Assembly: GCA_023213395.1 (NCBI GenBank)
Contig: CM041465.1
Location: forward strand, 248,001-312,000
Source: Cycas panzhihuaensis
Lineage: Eukaryota > Cycadophyta
Direction: 5' to 3'
Length of the DNA stretch: 64,000 nucleotides
The notes below the pieces were generated by a model. The model saw nothing but the letters and a program-made list of their open reading frames with translations, ran no database searches and was not told where the DNA came from. The position numbers and the translations under genes are program-made. This document shows, piece by piece, positions 23,401 through 36,130 of the stretch (position 1 is the stretch's first letter; every line of letters begins with the position of its first letter).

Positions 23401-25858
23401 GACGTGTCTTTGGGCCATGGGTGGTAAACAACCCGTCTGGTGCGCACTTAGGTAGAGGGGGATGCACGCAAAGCATCTGCCCCACCCCAAGAAGGACACC
23501 ACCGAAAGGGAGGCCACCACACACCCCCAATTGAAAGAAAGAAAACAAACAATGAAACGTCGAAAGGGGATAATTGACTCGGAACAATGGGAAAAACCAA
23601 TAGCCCAAATAAGAGGGAAATGCATGAGGGCGAGAGATAAATAGAAGGGTTGAAGACAAACAAGATGATTGGGACTTCCATCGAAAAGGGTGCCAACCAA
23701 CAAGACAAATGGGCAATGGGGGGGAAGGCATCCCAAATATATGCTGGGGGTGAAAGAGCAACACAAGAACTTGGGTTGGGAGGGGTAATGATACGGGATA
23801 TGTCTTTGGGCAAGAGGTGGTAAACGGCTCATCCTATTCTAACTTAGGAAGAGGGGAATGCGCACAAAGCATCTGCCCCACCCCAAGAGGGACACACCAC
23901 CGAAAGGGAGGACGCCACACAACCCAAACCGAAAGAAAAAAACTGACAATGAAACGTCAAAGGGGAGAATTGACAGGCAAGAATGGGAAAACCCAACATA
24001 GCCCAAACAAGAGGGAAATGAGTGAGAGGGAGACAAAAATGGAAGGGGTGAAGACAAATAAGACGATTGGGGCTTCTGTCCAAAAGGGTGCCAGGGAACA
24101 AGACAAACAGACATCAGGGGGAAAAGCATCCCAAATATGTGTTAGGGGTGAAAGAGCAGCGCCAGAACTTGGGTTGGGAGGGGGAAAGATATGGGACATG
24201 TCTTTTTGCCAAAGGTGGTAAATGACCCGTCTTGTGCCCACTTGAGAAACGTGAGATGCTAACGAAGCATCTGCCCGACCCTAAGAGGGACACCACCGAA
24301 AGGGAGGCCGCCACACACCCCTAACTGAAAGAAAGAAAATAGACAACGAAACGTCTAAAGGGGAGAATTAACTGGCAATAATGGGAAAAACCAACAGCCT
24401 AAACAAGAGGGAAACACACGAGGGGGAGACAAAAATGGAAGGGGTGAAGACAAACAAGACGATTGGGACTTCCATCGAAATGGGTGCCAGGGAACAAGAC
24501 AAACGGGCATCGAGGGGAAAAGTGTCCCAAACATGTGGTGGGGGTGAAAGAGCAGCGCTAGAACCTAGGTTGGGAGGGGTAATGATACGAGACGTGTCTT
24601 TTTGCCAAAGGTGGTAAGCGGCTCGTCCCGTGCCCACTTAGGAAGAAAGGGGGATGCTAACAAAGCATCTGCCCCACCCCAAGAGGGACACCACTCAAAG
24701 GGAGGCTGCCACACACCCCCAGCCGAAAGAATGAAAATAGACAACAAAATGTCGAAGGGGAGAATTGACCGGCAACAATGGGAAAAACCAATAGCCTAAA
24801 CAAGAGGGAAACGCATGAGGGGGAGACAAAAATGGAAGGGGTGAAGACAAATAATATGATTGGGACTTCCATCGAAAAGGGTACCAGGGAACAAGACAAA
24901 CAGGCATCGGGGGGAAAGGCGTCCCAAACATGTGCTGGGGGTGAAAGAGCAGCACCAGAACCTGGGTTGGGAGGGGTAATGATACAGGACATGTCTTTTT
25001 GCCAAAGGTGGTAAACAACCCATCCCGTGCCCACTTAGGAAGAGAGGGGGATGCTAGCAAAGCATCTGCCCCACCCTAAGAGGGACACCACCGAAAGGGA
25101 GGCTGCCACACACCCCCACCCGAAAGAAAGAAAACAGACAACGAAACGTCTAAAGGGGAGAATTGACCTGCAACAATGGGAAAAACCCACAGCCCAAACA
25201 AGAGGGAAACACACGAGGGGGAGACAAAAATGGAAGGGTTGAAGACAAACAAGACAATTGGGCGAAAACAGTGCCAGGGAACAAGACAAACAACCATCGG
25301 GGGGGAAGGCATCCCAAATATGTGCTGGGGGTGAAAGAGAAGTGCCAGAACCTGGGTTGGGAGGGGTAATGATACGGGACGTGTCTTTTTGCCAAAGGTG
25401 GTAAACAGCCTGTCCCGTGCCCACTTAGGAAGAGAGGGGGATGCTAACAAAGCATCTACCCCACCCCAAGAGGGACACCACCGAAAGGGAGGCCTCCACA
25501 CACCCCCAGCTGAAAGAAAGAAAATAGACAATGAAATGTCGAAGGGGAGAATTGACCAGCAACAATGGGAAAAACCAACAGCCCAAACAAGAGGGAAATG
25601 CACGAGGGGGAGACAAAAATGGAAGGGGTGAAGACAAACAAGACGATTGGGACTTCCATCAAAAAGGGTGCCAGGGAACAAGACAAACAGGCATCAGGGG
25701 GAAAGGCGTCCCAAATATGTGCTGGGGGTGAAAGAGCTATGCCAGAACCTGGGTTGGGAGGGGTAATGATACGGGACGTGTCTTTTTACCAAAGGTGGTA
25801 AACGACCCTTCCTCTGCCCACTTAGGAAGAGCGGGATGCGGTCAAAGCCTCTCGCCCC
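20461..25858. repeat. B IGS array, about 396-bp unit
   Basis: The landmark 'catctgccccacccc' recurs near 20697, 21093, 21488, 21895, 22289, 22685, 23079, 23473, 23870, 24268, 24666, 25063, 25453 and (diverged) 25849. The spacing is 390-407, mostly 394-398. A G run of about 14 lies near 21731-21748. Since 396 is a multiple of three, one minus-strand frame stays open for 433 codons (22531-23832). That is a repeat translation, not a protein. Confidence 0.93.
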
Positions 25859-25869
25859 CTAAGGGACAC

Positions 25870-26215
25870 AACCATCTCACACATTTTAACCATTTTCGGC
25901 CATTTCAAAGCCGTTTTAGTTGTTCCTATACCGATTTTGACCGTTCTTGGCCATTTTAGATCCGTTTTAGCCATCTCTGAACCGATTTTGATCGTTATGG
26001 TCATTTTATAGCCGTTTAAACTAATTTTCATTGTTTATGGCCATTTTACAGCCATTTTAGCCATTTTTGAACCTATTTTGATCGTTCATGGTCATTTTAC
26101 AGCTGCCTTAACTGTTTCTGAGCTGATTTTGATCGTTTATGGTCATTTGTGAGCCATTTTTACTATTTCTGAAACTGTTTTGACCATTTCTAGCCATACT
26201 GATCATTTTATTCGC
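25870..26215. repeat. F1 short tandem repeat, about 60-bp unit
   Basis: About six diverged copies of a T-rich unit built on 'gattttgatcgttcatggtc' and 'attttacagccgttttagcc'. Copies of 'ttttgatcgtt' or 'ttttgaccgtt' start near 25935, 25987, 26075 and 26136. No gene. Confidence 0.75.
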
Positions 26216-27340
26216 CAACACCTCCACACTAAAAGTAACCGGTTGCCTTGAAACCAAACATGCAATCAAGGCAAAGGGACTAATAGCCTACGCTACTCCT
26301 TGATGTGATTAGCAGCCTCCGGGAATGGGCGACTCAGAAGAGGGGGACCGGCAAACCAAAATGTCTAGATACATGCCAGAGGTAGAGAAAAACATCCCAT
26401 ATATGTGCTGGGGGTGAAAGATCGCCCCGACCACCTAGGTCAAGAAGCTCATTGGTATGGTACATGTCTTTTGGTTAAAGGCTGCAAACAGCCTATCTAG
26501 TGCCCAGTTAGGGAAAACGAGCTGAGACCAAAAGGATCGCTTCTCTTGGAAATAACCTTGTAGTGGGTGCAACGAGCCTAACGAAGCCAGGCTCTTCCTC
26601 CGTACATGGGACCAACTCAAGAAACAAGTGAGTCAGAAAATGGAGACCCGTAACCCAAAACTTATACACATGTGCCATGGGTGAAGGCACGTAACACCAG
26701 CCTGAGTTAAGATTGTTGTTGATAGGGGGACGTGAGCTTTTGCTCGACACGAAAAAAGGCCTGATTGGTGCAAACCTAGGGAAAACGCACAGCTGGAGGA
26801 ACTATTCCTTACTTGTGATCTGACCTACTGAACCCACCTCCATAAGCAAAATAGTAGGCTCGCTTCAGAGCAAATTGTCACCCAGGGAAAATAGTCTCAA
26901 AGGTTGGGTCTAGGAACGAGCTGCTCAGAAGAACAAGAACGGCAACCGAATGCATCCCTACAGATGTGCACGGGGAAGATGCCCAGCCCAACAACCTGGG
27001 CTACGAGGGTTGCCGATACGGGATGTGTCTTTTTGATGGACGTGGTCCAGAAGTAGGCATCTCACAAAACGGGGGCGGCAACCAAAGGCGTCTCACAAAA
27101 CGGGGATGGCAACCGAAGGCGTCTCACGAAATGGGGACGGCAACCGAAGGCGTCTCTACATGTGCCCGGGGAAGAGGCCTGCACTGTCGGCCTGGGTTGA
27201 GAGGTTTCGCAATGCGGGACGTATCTTTTGTCCAGACCGACGCCAGAAATAAGATGCTCAGGAAATGACCACCTATAACTGAAGGTGTCCACACATGTGG
27301 CCGAGGAGGTGGCTGATCCCAAAATAGAGCTTAATTGGTG
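26216..27340. other. F2 spacer with degenerate relatives of B repeats
   Basis: No gene seen. Two to three diverged segments resemble the B unit: 'atatgtgctgggggtgaaag' at 26401, then 'ggtatggtacatgtcttttg' near 26454. 'gatacgggatgtgtc' occurs at 27015 and 'aatgcgggacgtatcttttg' at 27211. The region therefore looks like an older, eroded repeat zone of the same spacer. Confidence 0.6.
27058..27153. repeat. 31-bp direct triplication
   Basis: Three adjacent copies of a 31-bp unit reading 'ggcgtctcacaaaacgggg' followed by 'atggcaaccgaa', with a few substitutions between copies. Confidence 0.85.
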
Positions 27341-28215
27341 AAGAAGTCGATTATCAACCTTTCTCCTTGAGATCCTGGGAGATAGTGTAGAAATCCCAAT
27401 AACATCAAAACAAGAATAAGCCCATAAAATAAAATTCTACACCGAATCATTTATAATTGCCATTGCTCCAAAAGTAAGTATGAAGAGTAATACTTTTATT
27501 AAACTATAAAAATCTCTATTTAATGGTGGAGAAAACAACTAGCAAAAGAATGGTCAAATTACAAGGAATAGATGATGTAATTATACCATAAGCGGGACTC
27601 CAACCCTCCAAAATGCTTCTCCAAGGATGATTCCCAAGTCAAGTGCCTTTCACCTTCAAGAACTAAGTCTCCAAACACGTAAATGAGCTCAATAGGGCTC
27701 AACTACTAGAAAGAAACCCAAATTGCATGTTTAACAAGTGGCAATCATATAAGTATAACCACTAACAACCAGAATACATGTTGTCCGAGTGGCCTTCATG
27801 CAATTCTTAAAAATTGTAGCTTTTACCTAGGCTTAACAAACTCTAATTCATCTCAAATTTGGTGCACGTATAGGAACACATGTTCCATTCCCTTCCTCAA
27901 ACTTTTAGCTCATTTGGATGCCATTTGACTGCATTTTCATTGATCTAATGATAGTATGTATTTGTTATTTTTTTGCTGGCTTTGGGATCAATTTTCTGCA
28001 AACACAAGGCTTGAAATCTAATCAAATGATATTTTCTGAACCCCACCTTTTATGCACATGTAGTGGGATGTGTCTTATTCCTTTCCAAAAAATTTCATAT
28101 AAGCCTGATACCATTTGGCCCTATCTCTTTCAGTTATTCCAATGCCTAGCATTTTCTATATGTTGTAGACATATGATAGATCCTCCTAGCACTTTCTGCC
28201 TCCCGTAAACATAAT
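27341..28215. other. AT-rich unique block in the IGS, unidentified
   Basis: The base composition changes sharply to AT-rich from about 27341 and returns near 28216, where the spacer word 'cgacctgggttgagaggg' reappears. No tandem repeat and no supported coding frame are seen. It is probably an inserted sequence, such as a solo LTR or LINE fragment, but no domain or clean termini were recognised. Confidence 0.4.
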
Positions 28216-29560
28216 GGTAGTTCCTCCTAGATTAGTGGCTCACCCCACCGACCTGGGTTGAGAGGGTTCTTGGTATAGGACCAGTCTTTTCTCCAGATTG
28301 ACTCCCAACATATACTACAGTGCATGGGACTACCGCAATTGGAACCGATCAGATAGATCGTGATAATTGGAGTACCTTGAAGATTGCAAAGAATCCGTGT
28401 ACCAAGCTCGCACCGAACACGTTGAGGTGCACCATCACTTCATTCGATCCTTGACTCAGAAAGGCATCATAAAGATCATGTGCAGGCACTGATGGAAGAA
28501 TAATTGGCTGACATCTCTCACTGAACCACCGGCAGGTGAAAGATTTTAGGCTTTTCGGGACAGTTTAGGTATCTGAAGAAATGAAGTTAACATCAAGGGG
28601 AAGCATCGATATTATTGTTTGTTCATAGCTCGCAATGTGGTTATGGGCCTCCCCTTCTTGTAACATGGTTATAACCATGGTTCATGAGTTCCATAAAAAT
28701 ATTATATCTTAGGATTTTATTTAGTCGACATGTGATCGATGGCCGCCCTCAGGGATTCTTTTAAGAGCTTGTATCTATCTGTATACGGTGCACAATTGAA
28801 GTTCATGAGAGATGGCATTGCTTCGATATTGTGTCATTTGTTTGAACATAGTTTTCACGCGTAAGCTTGGTGGCTAATCCCACAAAAGTTGGATCTCCAT
28901 TCTATGTTGCGCATTAGTTTTTGATAGCCTTCAGGAACGACTACTGAGGGAAACGAGCGGTTGAGGGAACGGGTCTGCTAGCACAGAGGGCTGGCTAACA
29001 GAAATGAGACGCCAAGGGAACCACGGTCAGGAGAAATGGACAGATGAGGGAAATAAGGAGACGTGGGGGTGTCTTTATTAAGGGACATGCCTTTTGTCAG
29101 AACAAGACAGAGGCATCTTACAGAAACTAGGAGTTGAAGGAAAACAGGATGTAACCAATGAAGAAGAGCCACGCGTGTCCCAGACAAAAGACCACCCCGC
29201 CCGCTCAATTCAGTGGAGGTGCCACTATGGAAGATTTCACCTGTCTGAGTGTGACAAGTGCAGCTGGCATGCACGAGTCATTTGTATAGAACATTTCACC
29301 TGTTTGAGCGTGACAAGCATAGCCAAAAGGCACGAGTGGTACCACGAAAAATCCAGCTCGCGTGCATGTGTTTGTGCGGTTCTTACGACAGGGGCTACTA
29401 GATTTTCTCTAAACATGACAAACACACATGACGGATGCAACAGCCATGAATGCCTACGCATTTCTATCAAGTATCCACCTAACCTCTTCTCTGGTGAGGG
29501 TGTTCATTGGTATAGGACAAGCAGAAACCCCACTTCATTTATGTACTTGGAAGATAAAAA
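28216..29560. other. F3 spacer upstream of E repeats, no gene seen
   Basis: Unique sequence with scattered spacer words (core-like 'ggtataggaccagtctttt' at 28272 and 'aagggacatgccttttgtc' near 29080). A diverged direct repeat of 'atttcacctgtctgagtgtg' lies near 29234 and again near 29292. No coding frame or RNA gene was recognised. Confidence 0.5.
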
Positions 29561-30730
29561 GGGCGTTTCCAGACTCGTGTAACAGAGCTTCGAAAGATTT
29601 GCAGAAACCCCACTTCATTTATGTATTTGGATGATAAAATGATCCACAGTAGAGAGCTATAGAAAATTGCACTTCGTTCTAGAAGATTTGTGTAAACCCA
29701 ATCAGCAATTTTGGACTTTGACGAGGAAAAGCTCTACGGTAGAGAGTTAAAGAAATCTACACTTCTTTCTAGAAGATTTGCAGAAAGCCCACGTTCTTTA
29801 TGGACTTGGATGACAAAAAGATCTACACTCCATTCCCGGAAACCCCACCTTATTTGTGGACTTGGATGATGGAAAGCTCTGCACTTCATTCCTGGAAACC
29901 CCACCTCGTTTGTGGACTTAGACGATGGAAACCTCTACACTTCATTCCCGGAAACCCCACCTCGTTTGTGGACTTGGACGATGGAAAGCTCTACACTTCA
30001 TTCTCGGAAACCCCACTTCATTTATGGACTTGGACGATGAAGAGCTCTACGGCAGAGAAGTTAAAGAAATTTACACTTCTTTCTAAAAGATTTGTAGAAA
30101 CCCCTCTTCGTTTATGGCCTTGGACGAGGGAAAGCTCTGCAGTTCATTCCCGGAAACCCCACTTCATCTATGGACTTAGACGGTGGAAGGCTCTGCACTT
30201 CATTCGTAGAAATCGCACTTCATTTTTTTATGGACTTGGACGATGGAACGCTCTGGCCTTCATTCGCGGAAACCCCACTTCATTGTGGACTTGGTGGAAA
30301 GCTCTACACTTCATTCGCGGAAACCCCACTTCATTGTGGACTTAGACGATATTGAGTTAGGGAATGCCTGACCTGCGGACTTGGTGGAAAGCTCTGCACT
30401 TCATTCGCAGAAACCCCACTTCATTGTGGACTTAGATGATATTGAGTTGCGGAATGCCCGACCTGCGAACTTGGTGGAAAACTTTGCACTTCATTTGCGG
30501 AAACCCCACTTCATTGTGGACTTAGATGATATTGAGTTGCAGAATGCCCGACCTGCGGACTTGGTGGAAAGCTCTGCACTTCATTGTGGACTTAGACGCC
30601 ATTGAGTTACGGAAAGCCTGACCTCCGGACTTGGTGGAAAGCTCTGCACTTCATTCGCAAAAACCCCACTTCATTATGGACTTAGACAATATTAAGTTGC
30701 AGAAACCCCACTCCATTCTGGGCACTAGAA
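29561..30730. repeat. E repeats just 3' of the 26S gene
   Basis: Copies of a roughly 56-bp monomer, 'ggacttggacgatggaaag' plus 'ctctacacttcattc' plus 'ggaaaccccacttcattgt'. From about 30340 they become a composite of about 90 bp that adds 'atattgagttgcggaatgcc'. On the minus strand they follow the 26S 3' end by about 70 bp, so transcription termination signals may lie here, but none was identified. The 181-codon frame at 29800-30345 is a repeat translation. Confidence 0.85.
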
Positions 30731-30801
30731 AGAAGCTGCGGAAGATTTACGGAGACCCCACTTCTTCTTGGACTCGAGAGCAGAGAGCTGAGAGGTGGGG
30801 C

Positions 30802-31896
30802 CCGAATCGAGGCGACAAGGGGCTGAATCTTAGTGGATCGTGGCAGCAAGGCCACTCTTCCACTTACAATACCCCGTCGCATATTTAAGTCATCTATAAA
30901 GGATTCTTCTCGACGATCGTTTGTAATTGAATTTTGAAACTGCTCCTACTGACACATTTTGCCAACTAGAGATCGCCAGTGGCACGGGCCCTTGGGAACG
31001 CCATGGTGCCCCTACTACAGGTCACAGAACAATCAAAGAGGGATGGGTGTTGCCTCTAGCGTGGATTTTGAATTAGAGGCATTCAATCATAATCTGACAC
31101 ATGGTAGCTTCACGCCACTGGCTTTTTAACCAAGCGCGATGACCAATTGTGTGAATCAATAGTTCCTCTCATATTAAGTTGAATTACTATTACAATGTGA
31201 CTCATCAGTAGGGTAAAACTGACCTATCTCATGATGGTCTAAACCCAACTCATGTTCCCTATTGGTGGGTGAACAATCCAACACTTGGTGAATTCTGCTT
31301 CACAATGATAGGAAGAGCCGACATTGAAGGATCAAAAAGTAGCATCGCTATGAACGCTTGGCTGCCACAAGCCAGTTATCCTTGTGGTAACTTTTCTGGC
31401 ACCTCTAGCCTCAAATTCTGAAAATCTAAAGGATCAATAGGCCACGCTTTCACGGTTTGTATTCGTACTAAAAATCAAAATCAAATGAGCTTTTACCCTT
31501 TTGTTCCACACGAGATTTCTGTTCTTGTTGAGCTCATCTTAGGACACCTGCGTTATCTTTTAACAGATGTGTCGCCCCAGCCAAACTCCCCACCTGACAA
31601 TGTCTTCCACCTGAATCGACATGACTGCACATGCCTTAAGGCCAAAAATAGGGGCAGTGCCCTGCCTCCGCCTCATGGAATAAGTAAAATAATGTAAAAA
31701 GTAGTGGTATTTCACTTGCGCCCAAAACAACCCCCACTTATTCTACACCTCTCAAGTCATTTCATAAAGTTAGACTAAAGTCAAGCTCAACAAGGTCTTC
31801 TTTCCCCGCTGATTCCACCAAGCCTGTTACCTTGGCTATGGTTTCACTAGATAGTAGATAGGGACAGTGGGAATCTAGTTAATCCATTCATGCGCA

Positions 31897-31953
<57 letters not shown>

Positions 31954-31984
31954 TGTTACCCGTGCTTGGTTGAATTTCTTCACT

Positions 31985-32017
<33 letters not shown>

Positions 32018-33215
32018 ACGTCAGCATCTGCTGGGACCATCACAATGCTTTGTTTTAATTAAATAATCAGATTCCCCTTGTCCGTACCGATTAGGTCGAT
32101 TTGTTCCCGCTAGGGAAAGCCCCCACAAAGGGACGTTCTGCACCCGTCACCTGATCGACATGCACCGGCCCGCCCTCGCCGCGATAGCAGCTCAGGCAGA
32201 TCACCGACAGCCCATGAGCTCGAGGCACAGACCCCTAGGCCCAGCCCTTAAAGCCAATCCTTTTCCTGAGGTTACAAATCCATTTTGCCAACTTCCCTTA
32301 CCTACATTGTTCTATCGACCATAGGCTGCTCGCCTTGGAGACCTGATGCAGTTATGTGTACGACCAGGTGCAAACAGTACTCAATCCTCTAGATTTTCAA
32401 GGGCTGTCAGAGGCGCACCAGATACCGCAGGACATGCGATGCTCTTCCAACCATTGGAACCTATCTCTGGATGAACCGATTTTAGGGTGGGCAGGTTGTT
32501 AAAAAGAAAAGATAACTCTTCCCGGGGCCCCCGCTGACTTCTCTGAATTTCCTAATGTCACCGTCCGCTGCCACGTCCGAGTTCGAGAATATTAACTCAA
32601 TTCCCTTTCGATGTACACACAAAGTGTGCCCTTCACATAGGGCTTCCCCATCTCTCAGGATTAACTAACCTATGACTAAGTGATGTTCACATGGAACCTT
32701 TCCCCACTTCAGTCTTCAAAGTTCTCATTTGAATATTTGCTACTACCACCAAGATCTGCACTGGGGGCCGGTCCGCCCAGACTTGCGCCCAAGGTTTCTC
32801 AATGACTCCCGCATCCTCCTACTCACCGAGGCCAAGAACTTACCCCAACGACTGAGTATAATTCCCGTGCTTCAGTGCCATCCATTTTCAGGGCTAGTTG
32901 ATTCGGCAGGTGAGTTGTTACACACTCGTTAGCAGATTTTGACTTCCATGACCATCATCCTGCTGTCTTAATCAACCAACACCCTTTGTGGGATCTGGGT
33001 TAGCACATATTCCGGCACCGTAACTTGACTTTCAGTTCATCCTGCATCGCCAGTTCTGCTTACCAAAAATGGCCCACTTAGAGCTCCTGATTCTGCTGCG
33101 CGGCTCAGCAGAGCAGCCACACTGTCTTACCTATTTAAAGTTTGAGAATAGGTTGAGGGCATTACGCCCCTGATGCCTCTAATCATTTGCTTTACTCGAT
33201 AAAACTCGCACACGA

Positions 33216-33246
<31 letters not shown>

Positions 33247-33814
33247 AAACTAGCTACTAGATGATTCGATTAGTCTTTCGCCCCTACACCCAAGTTAGAT
33301 GAACGATTTGCATGTCAGTATCGCTATGGGCCTCCACCAGAGTTTCCTCAGGCTTCACCCTACTCAAGCATAGTTCACCATCTTTCAAGTCCCAATAGGT
33401 ATGCTCGCACTCGAACCCTTCACATAAGATCGGGGTCGGTCGGCGGTGCACGCCCCTGAGGGGCATCTCGCCAGTCAGCTTCCTTATGCCTAACAGGTTT
33501 CTGAACCTGCAGACTCACACACATGTCAGACTCCTTGGTATGTGTTTCAAGACGGGCCAGATGGAAAGCTTGCAGACCAATGCCACAAGCACACAGATGC
33601 ACAGGGGCTGCCACAAAGGCACGCACTTCTCTCAGTGACTGTCATAATGATGAAACTCTGCACAGTCTCCTGCGTGCATTTTTGTCACCATGACAGCCAG
33701 TGATGGTCCACACCCCGAGCCGAGCGGTAGACCAGGGATCACTGTTCTGCATCCTACCGGAGTGCATCACCCACCTCCATCCACTTCCCTCGTGGCAATT
33801 TCAAGCACTCTTTA

Positions 33815-33847
<33 letters not shown>

Positions 33848-34203
33848 TGCGGTACTTGTTCGCTATCGGTCCCTCACCCATATTTAGCCTTTGACAGAAT
33901 TTACCACCCGATTAGGGCTGCATTCCCAAACAACTTGACTCGCAGACAACGCCTCGTGATGCAATAGGGTCCAAACCCAACGGGGCTCTTACCCTCTCGG
34001 GCGCCCCCTTCCAGGGGACTTGGGCTTGGTCCATTACTGAAGACGCTTCTACAGGCTACAATTTAGATGGCACCGCCACCTGATTTTCATGCTGGACTCT
34101 TCCCGGTTCGCTCGTCGTTACTAGGGGAATCCTTGTAAGTTTCTTTTCCTCTACTTAGTGATATGCTTAAACTCAACGGGTTCTCTCGCCTGACTTGGGG
34201 TCA
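30802..34203 (-). rRNA. 26S rRNA gene, full-length but degenerate (pseudogene)
   Basis: Minus-strand large-subunit rRNA of about 3.40 kb, the normal plant length. The 5' end is recognised from the complement of 'gatatgcttaaactcaacgg' near 34159. The 3' end is recognised from 'gctgaatcttagtggatcgt' and 'caaggccactcttccactta' near 30823-30870. Many transitions from the plant consensus occur throughout. The sarcin-ricin loop (minus strand, 31162-31176) reads AATATGAGAGGAAC where AGTACGAGAGGAAC is essentially invariant in life. The copy is therefore judged non-functional although no large deletion is seen. Confidence 0.9.
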
Positions 34204-34446
34204 CGTGACGTGGATAGGAGGAACTCTGGCTGAAGCCTAGGCCTCCCAAGTGATCAAGTCAAGGGGCCTTTCCCCGTGTGCTGTGCACTTATGGTGCGCG
34301 TATCGATCGGCCAAGATGATCGAACCACCGCTCGCCGATGCCCGATAACGGGAGCGCAATCCAGTTAAGTTGATGGTGTCATAAGGAACACAGACAACCA
34401 ACTCCCCTCCACCACCCGCACATAGGAAATGGGGCGATTCGATTGT
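34204..34446 (-). other. ITS2
   Basis: Spacer between 5.8S and 26S, about 243 bp, within the usual land-plant range. The secondary structure was not checked. Confidence 0.85.
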
Positions 34447-34607
34447 GTGTGACACCCAGGCATACGTGCCCTCATTCAAAGCCTCGAGTGTAACTTGCAT
34501 TCAAAGACTGGATGACTCACGAGATTCTGTAATTCACACTAAGTATTACATTTCACTACGTTCTTCATCGTGGCGAGGGCTGAGATATCAGTTGTCGAGA
34601 GTTGTGC
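34447..34607 (-). rRNA. 5.8S rRNA gene, degenerate
   Basis: The complement contains the recognisable plant 5.8S core ('cattcaaagactggatgact', 'ctacgttcttcatcg', 'tgagatatcagttgtcgaga'). The length of about 161 bp is normal. Changes such as 'cgatgcgag' to 'cgtggcgag' in the core, and many transitions elsewhere, mark it as a decayed copy. Confidence 0.88.
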
Positions 34608-35223
34608 ATTTCTACAAATACGTGGCACGAGCCCCCACAGAACACTGGATCAAGGGTCCATGCAGTAACTTGAGTCCTTGGTGCACCTGGCACCCTGTGC
34701 TTTTAGTTTGTTGGCCCACCCTGCTCCAACAATGCCCACCGCGCAATGAGATAACCCTGCCCCCTCCCCGAGAGGATGTGGCCCGTATATAGACTCGGAG
34801 TCATGGCGGGGGGAGAGTCATACGAAACTGTTGCAGGGACAAGACAGCATGAGAGAAGGGCCCGGTTACCCAACACGATCGTACAGTCCATGCCACGCTT
34901 CCAATTCCCCAAGCCCACTCCTGTGATAGGGGGCCCCTGCAAGTGACAGAGGGGCATCTGACCCTCTCGATGAACCTAATGGGATAGATGCTATGGCAAA
35001 TGCAGGCCACCATCCCGCCTGCGGCTCCCGGGCTATGATCTATATATCCTTGAGCCCGGCGGAAGCAAGACAGGCGATGGGCAGAGTCAGATGTCCCATC
35101 ATCCCCTATTCGCGAGAGAACGACAAGGTCATTCTAGCCCCCTCCTGCACCTGGACTGCACGCAGCTGAGTAGAGCTGTATAGAGAAACGATGAGGAACA
35201 TGACGCCTTCTGGAGACCGGTGC

Positions 35224-35224
<1 letters not shown>
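34608..35224 (-). other. ITS1, long
   Basis: Spacer between 18S and 5.8S of about 617 bp. Angiosperm ITS1 is usually about 200-300 bp, whereas long ITS1 is typical of gymnosperms. No gene. Confidence 0.82.
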
Positions 35225-35263
<39 letters not shown>

Positions 35264-35791
35264 TGACTTCTCCTTCCTCTAGATAATAAGGTTCAATGAA
35301 CTTCTCGCGACATCGGCAACAACAAACTGCCATCGTTGCCGCAATCTGAACACTTCACTGGATCACTCAATCAGTAGGAGTGACGGGCGGTATGTACAAA
35401 GGGCAGGGACATAGTCAATGCGTGTTAATGACTCGCGCTTACTAGGAATTCCTTGTTGAAGATCAATAATTACAATGATCTATCCCCATCATGATGAAAT
35501 TTCCACAGATTACCTAGACCTCTTGGCCAAGGTTATAAACTCGTTGAATACATCAATGTAGCGCGTGTGCGGCTGAGAACATCTAAGGGTATCACAGACC
35601 TGTTATTGCCTCAAACTTCCATGGCCTGAACGACCATAGTCCCTCTAAGAAGCTGGTCGCAAAGGAAACCCTCTGCGTAGCTAGTTAGCAGGCTAAGGTC
35701 TTGTTCGTTAACGGAATTAACTAGACAAATTGCTCCATCAACTAAGAACGGCCATGTACCATGACCCATAGAATCAAGAAAGAGCTCTCAA

Positions 35792-35830
<39 letters not shown>

Positions 35831-35923
35831 CCGTGTTGAGTCAAATTAAGCTGCAGGCTCCACTCCTAGTGGTGCCCTTCCATCAATTCCTTTAAGTTTC
35901 AGCCTTGCAACCATACTCCCCCT

Positions 35924-35955
<32 letters not shown>

Positions 35956-36055
35956 TCGGCAGAGTCCTTACAGCAACATCCACCGATCCCTAGTCGGCAT
36001 CATTTATGGTTGAGACTAGGATGGTATCTGATAGTCTTCGAGCCCCCAACTTTCA

Positions 36056-36097
<42 letters not shown>

Positions 36098-36098
36098 G

Positions 36099-36130
<32 letters not shown>

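Noticed and set aside
22531-23832. 433-codon minus-strand open frame in the B array, and similar long frames nearby
   Set aside because: It is a translation of the 396-bp tandem repeat, whose length is a multiple of three. The peptide repeats with the DNA unit and shows no domain.
20461-25858. CRISPR-like appearance of regular repeats
   Set aside because: The units are about 396 bp of continuous related sequence with no short repeat/spacer alternation, in a plant nuclear context.
29800-30345. 181-codon frame rich in PLHLWTW-type words
   Set aside because: Translation of the E tandem repeats.
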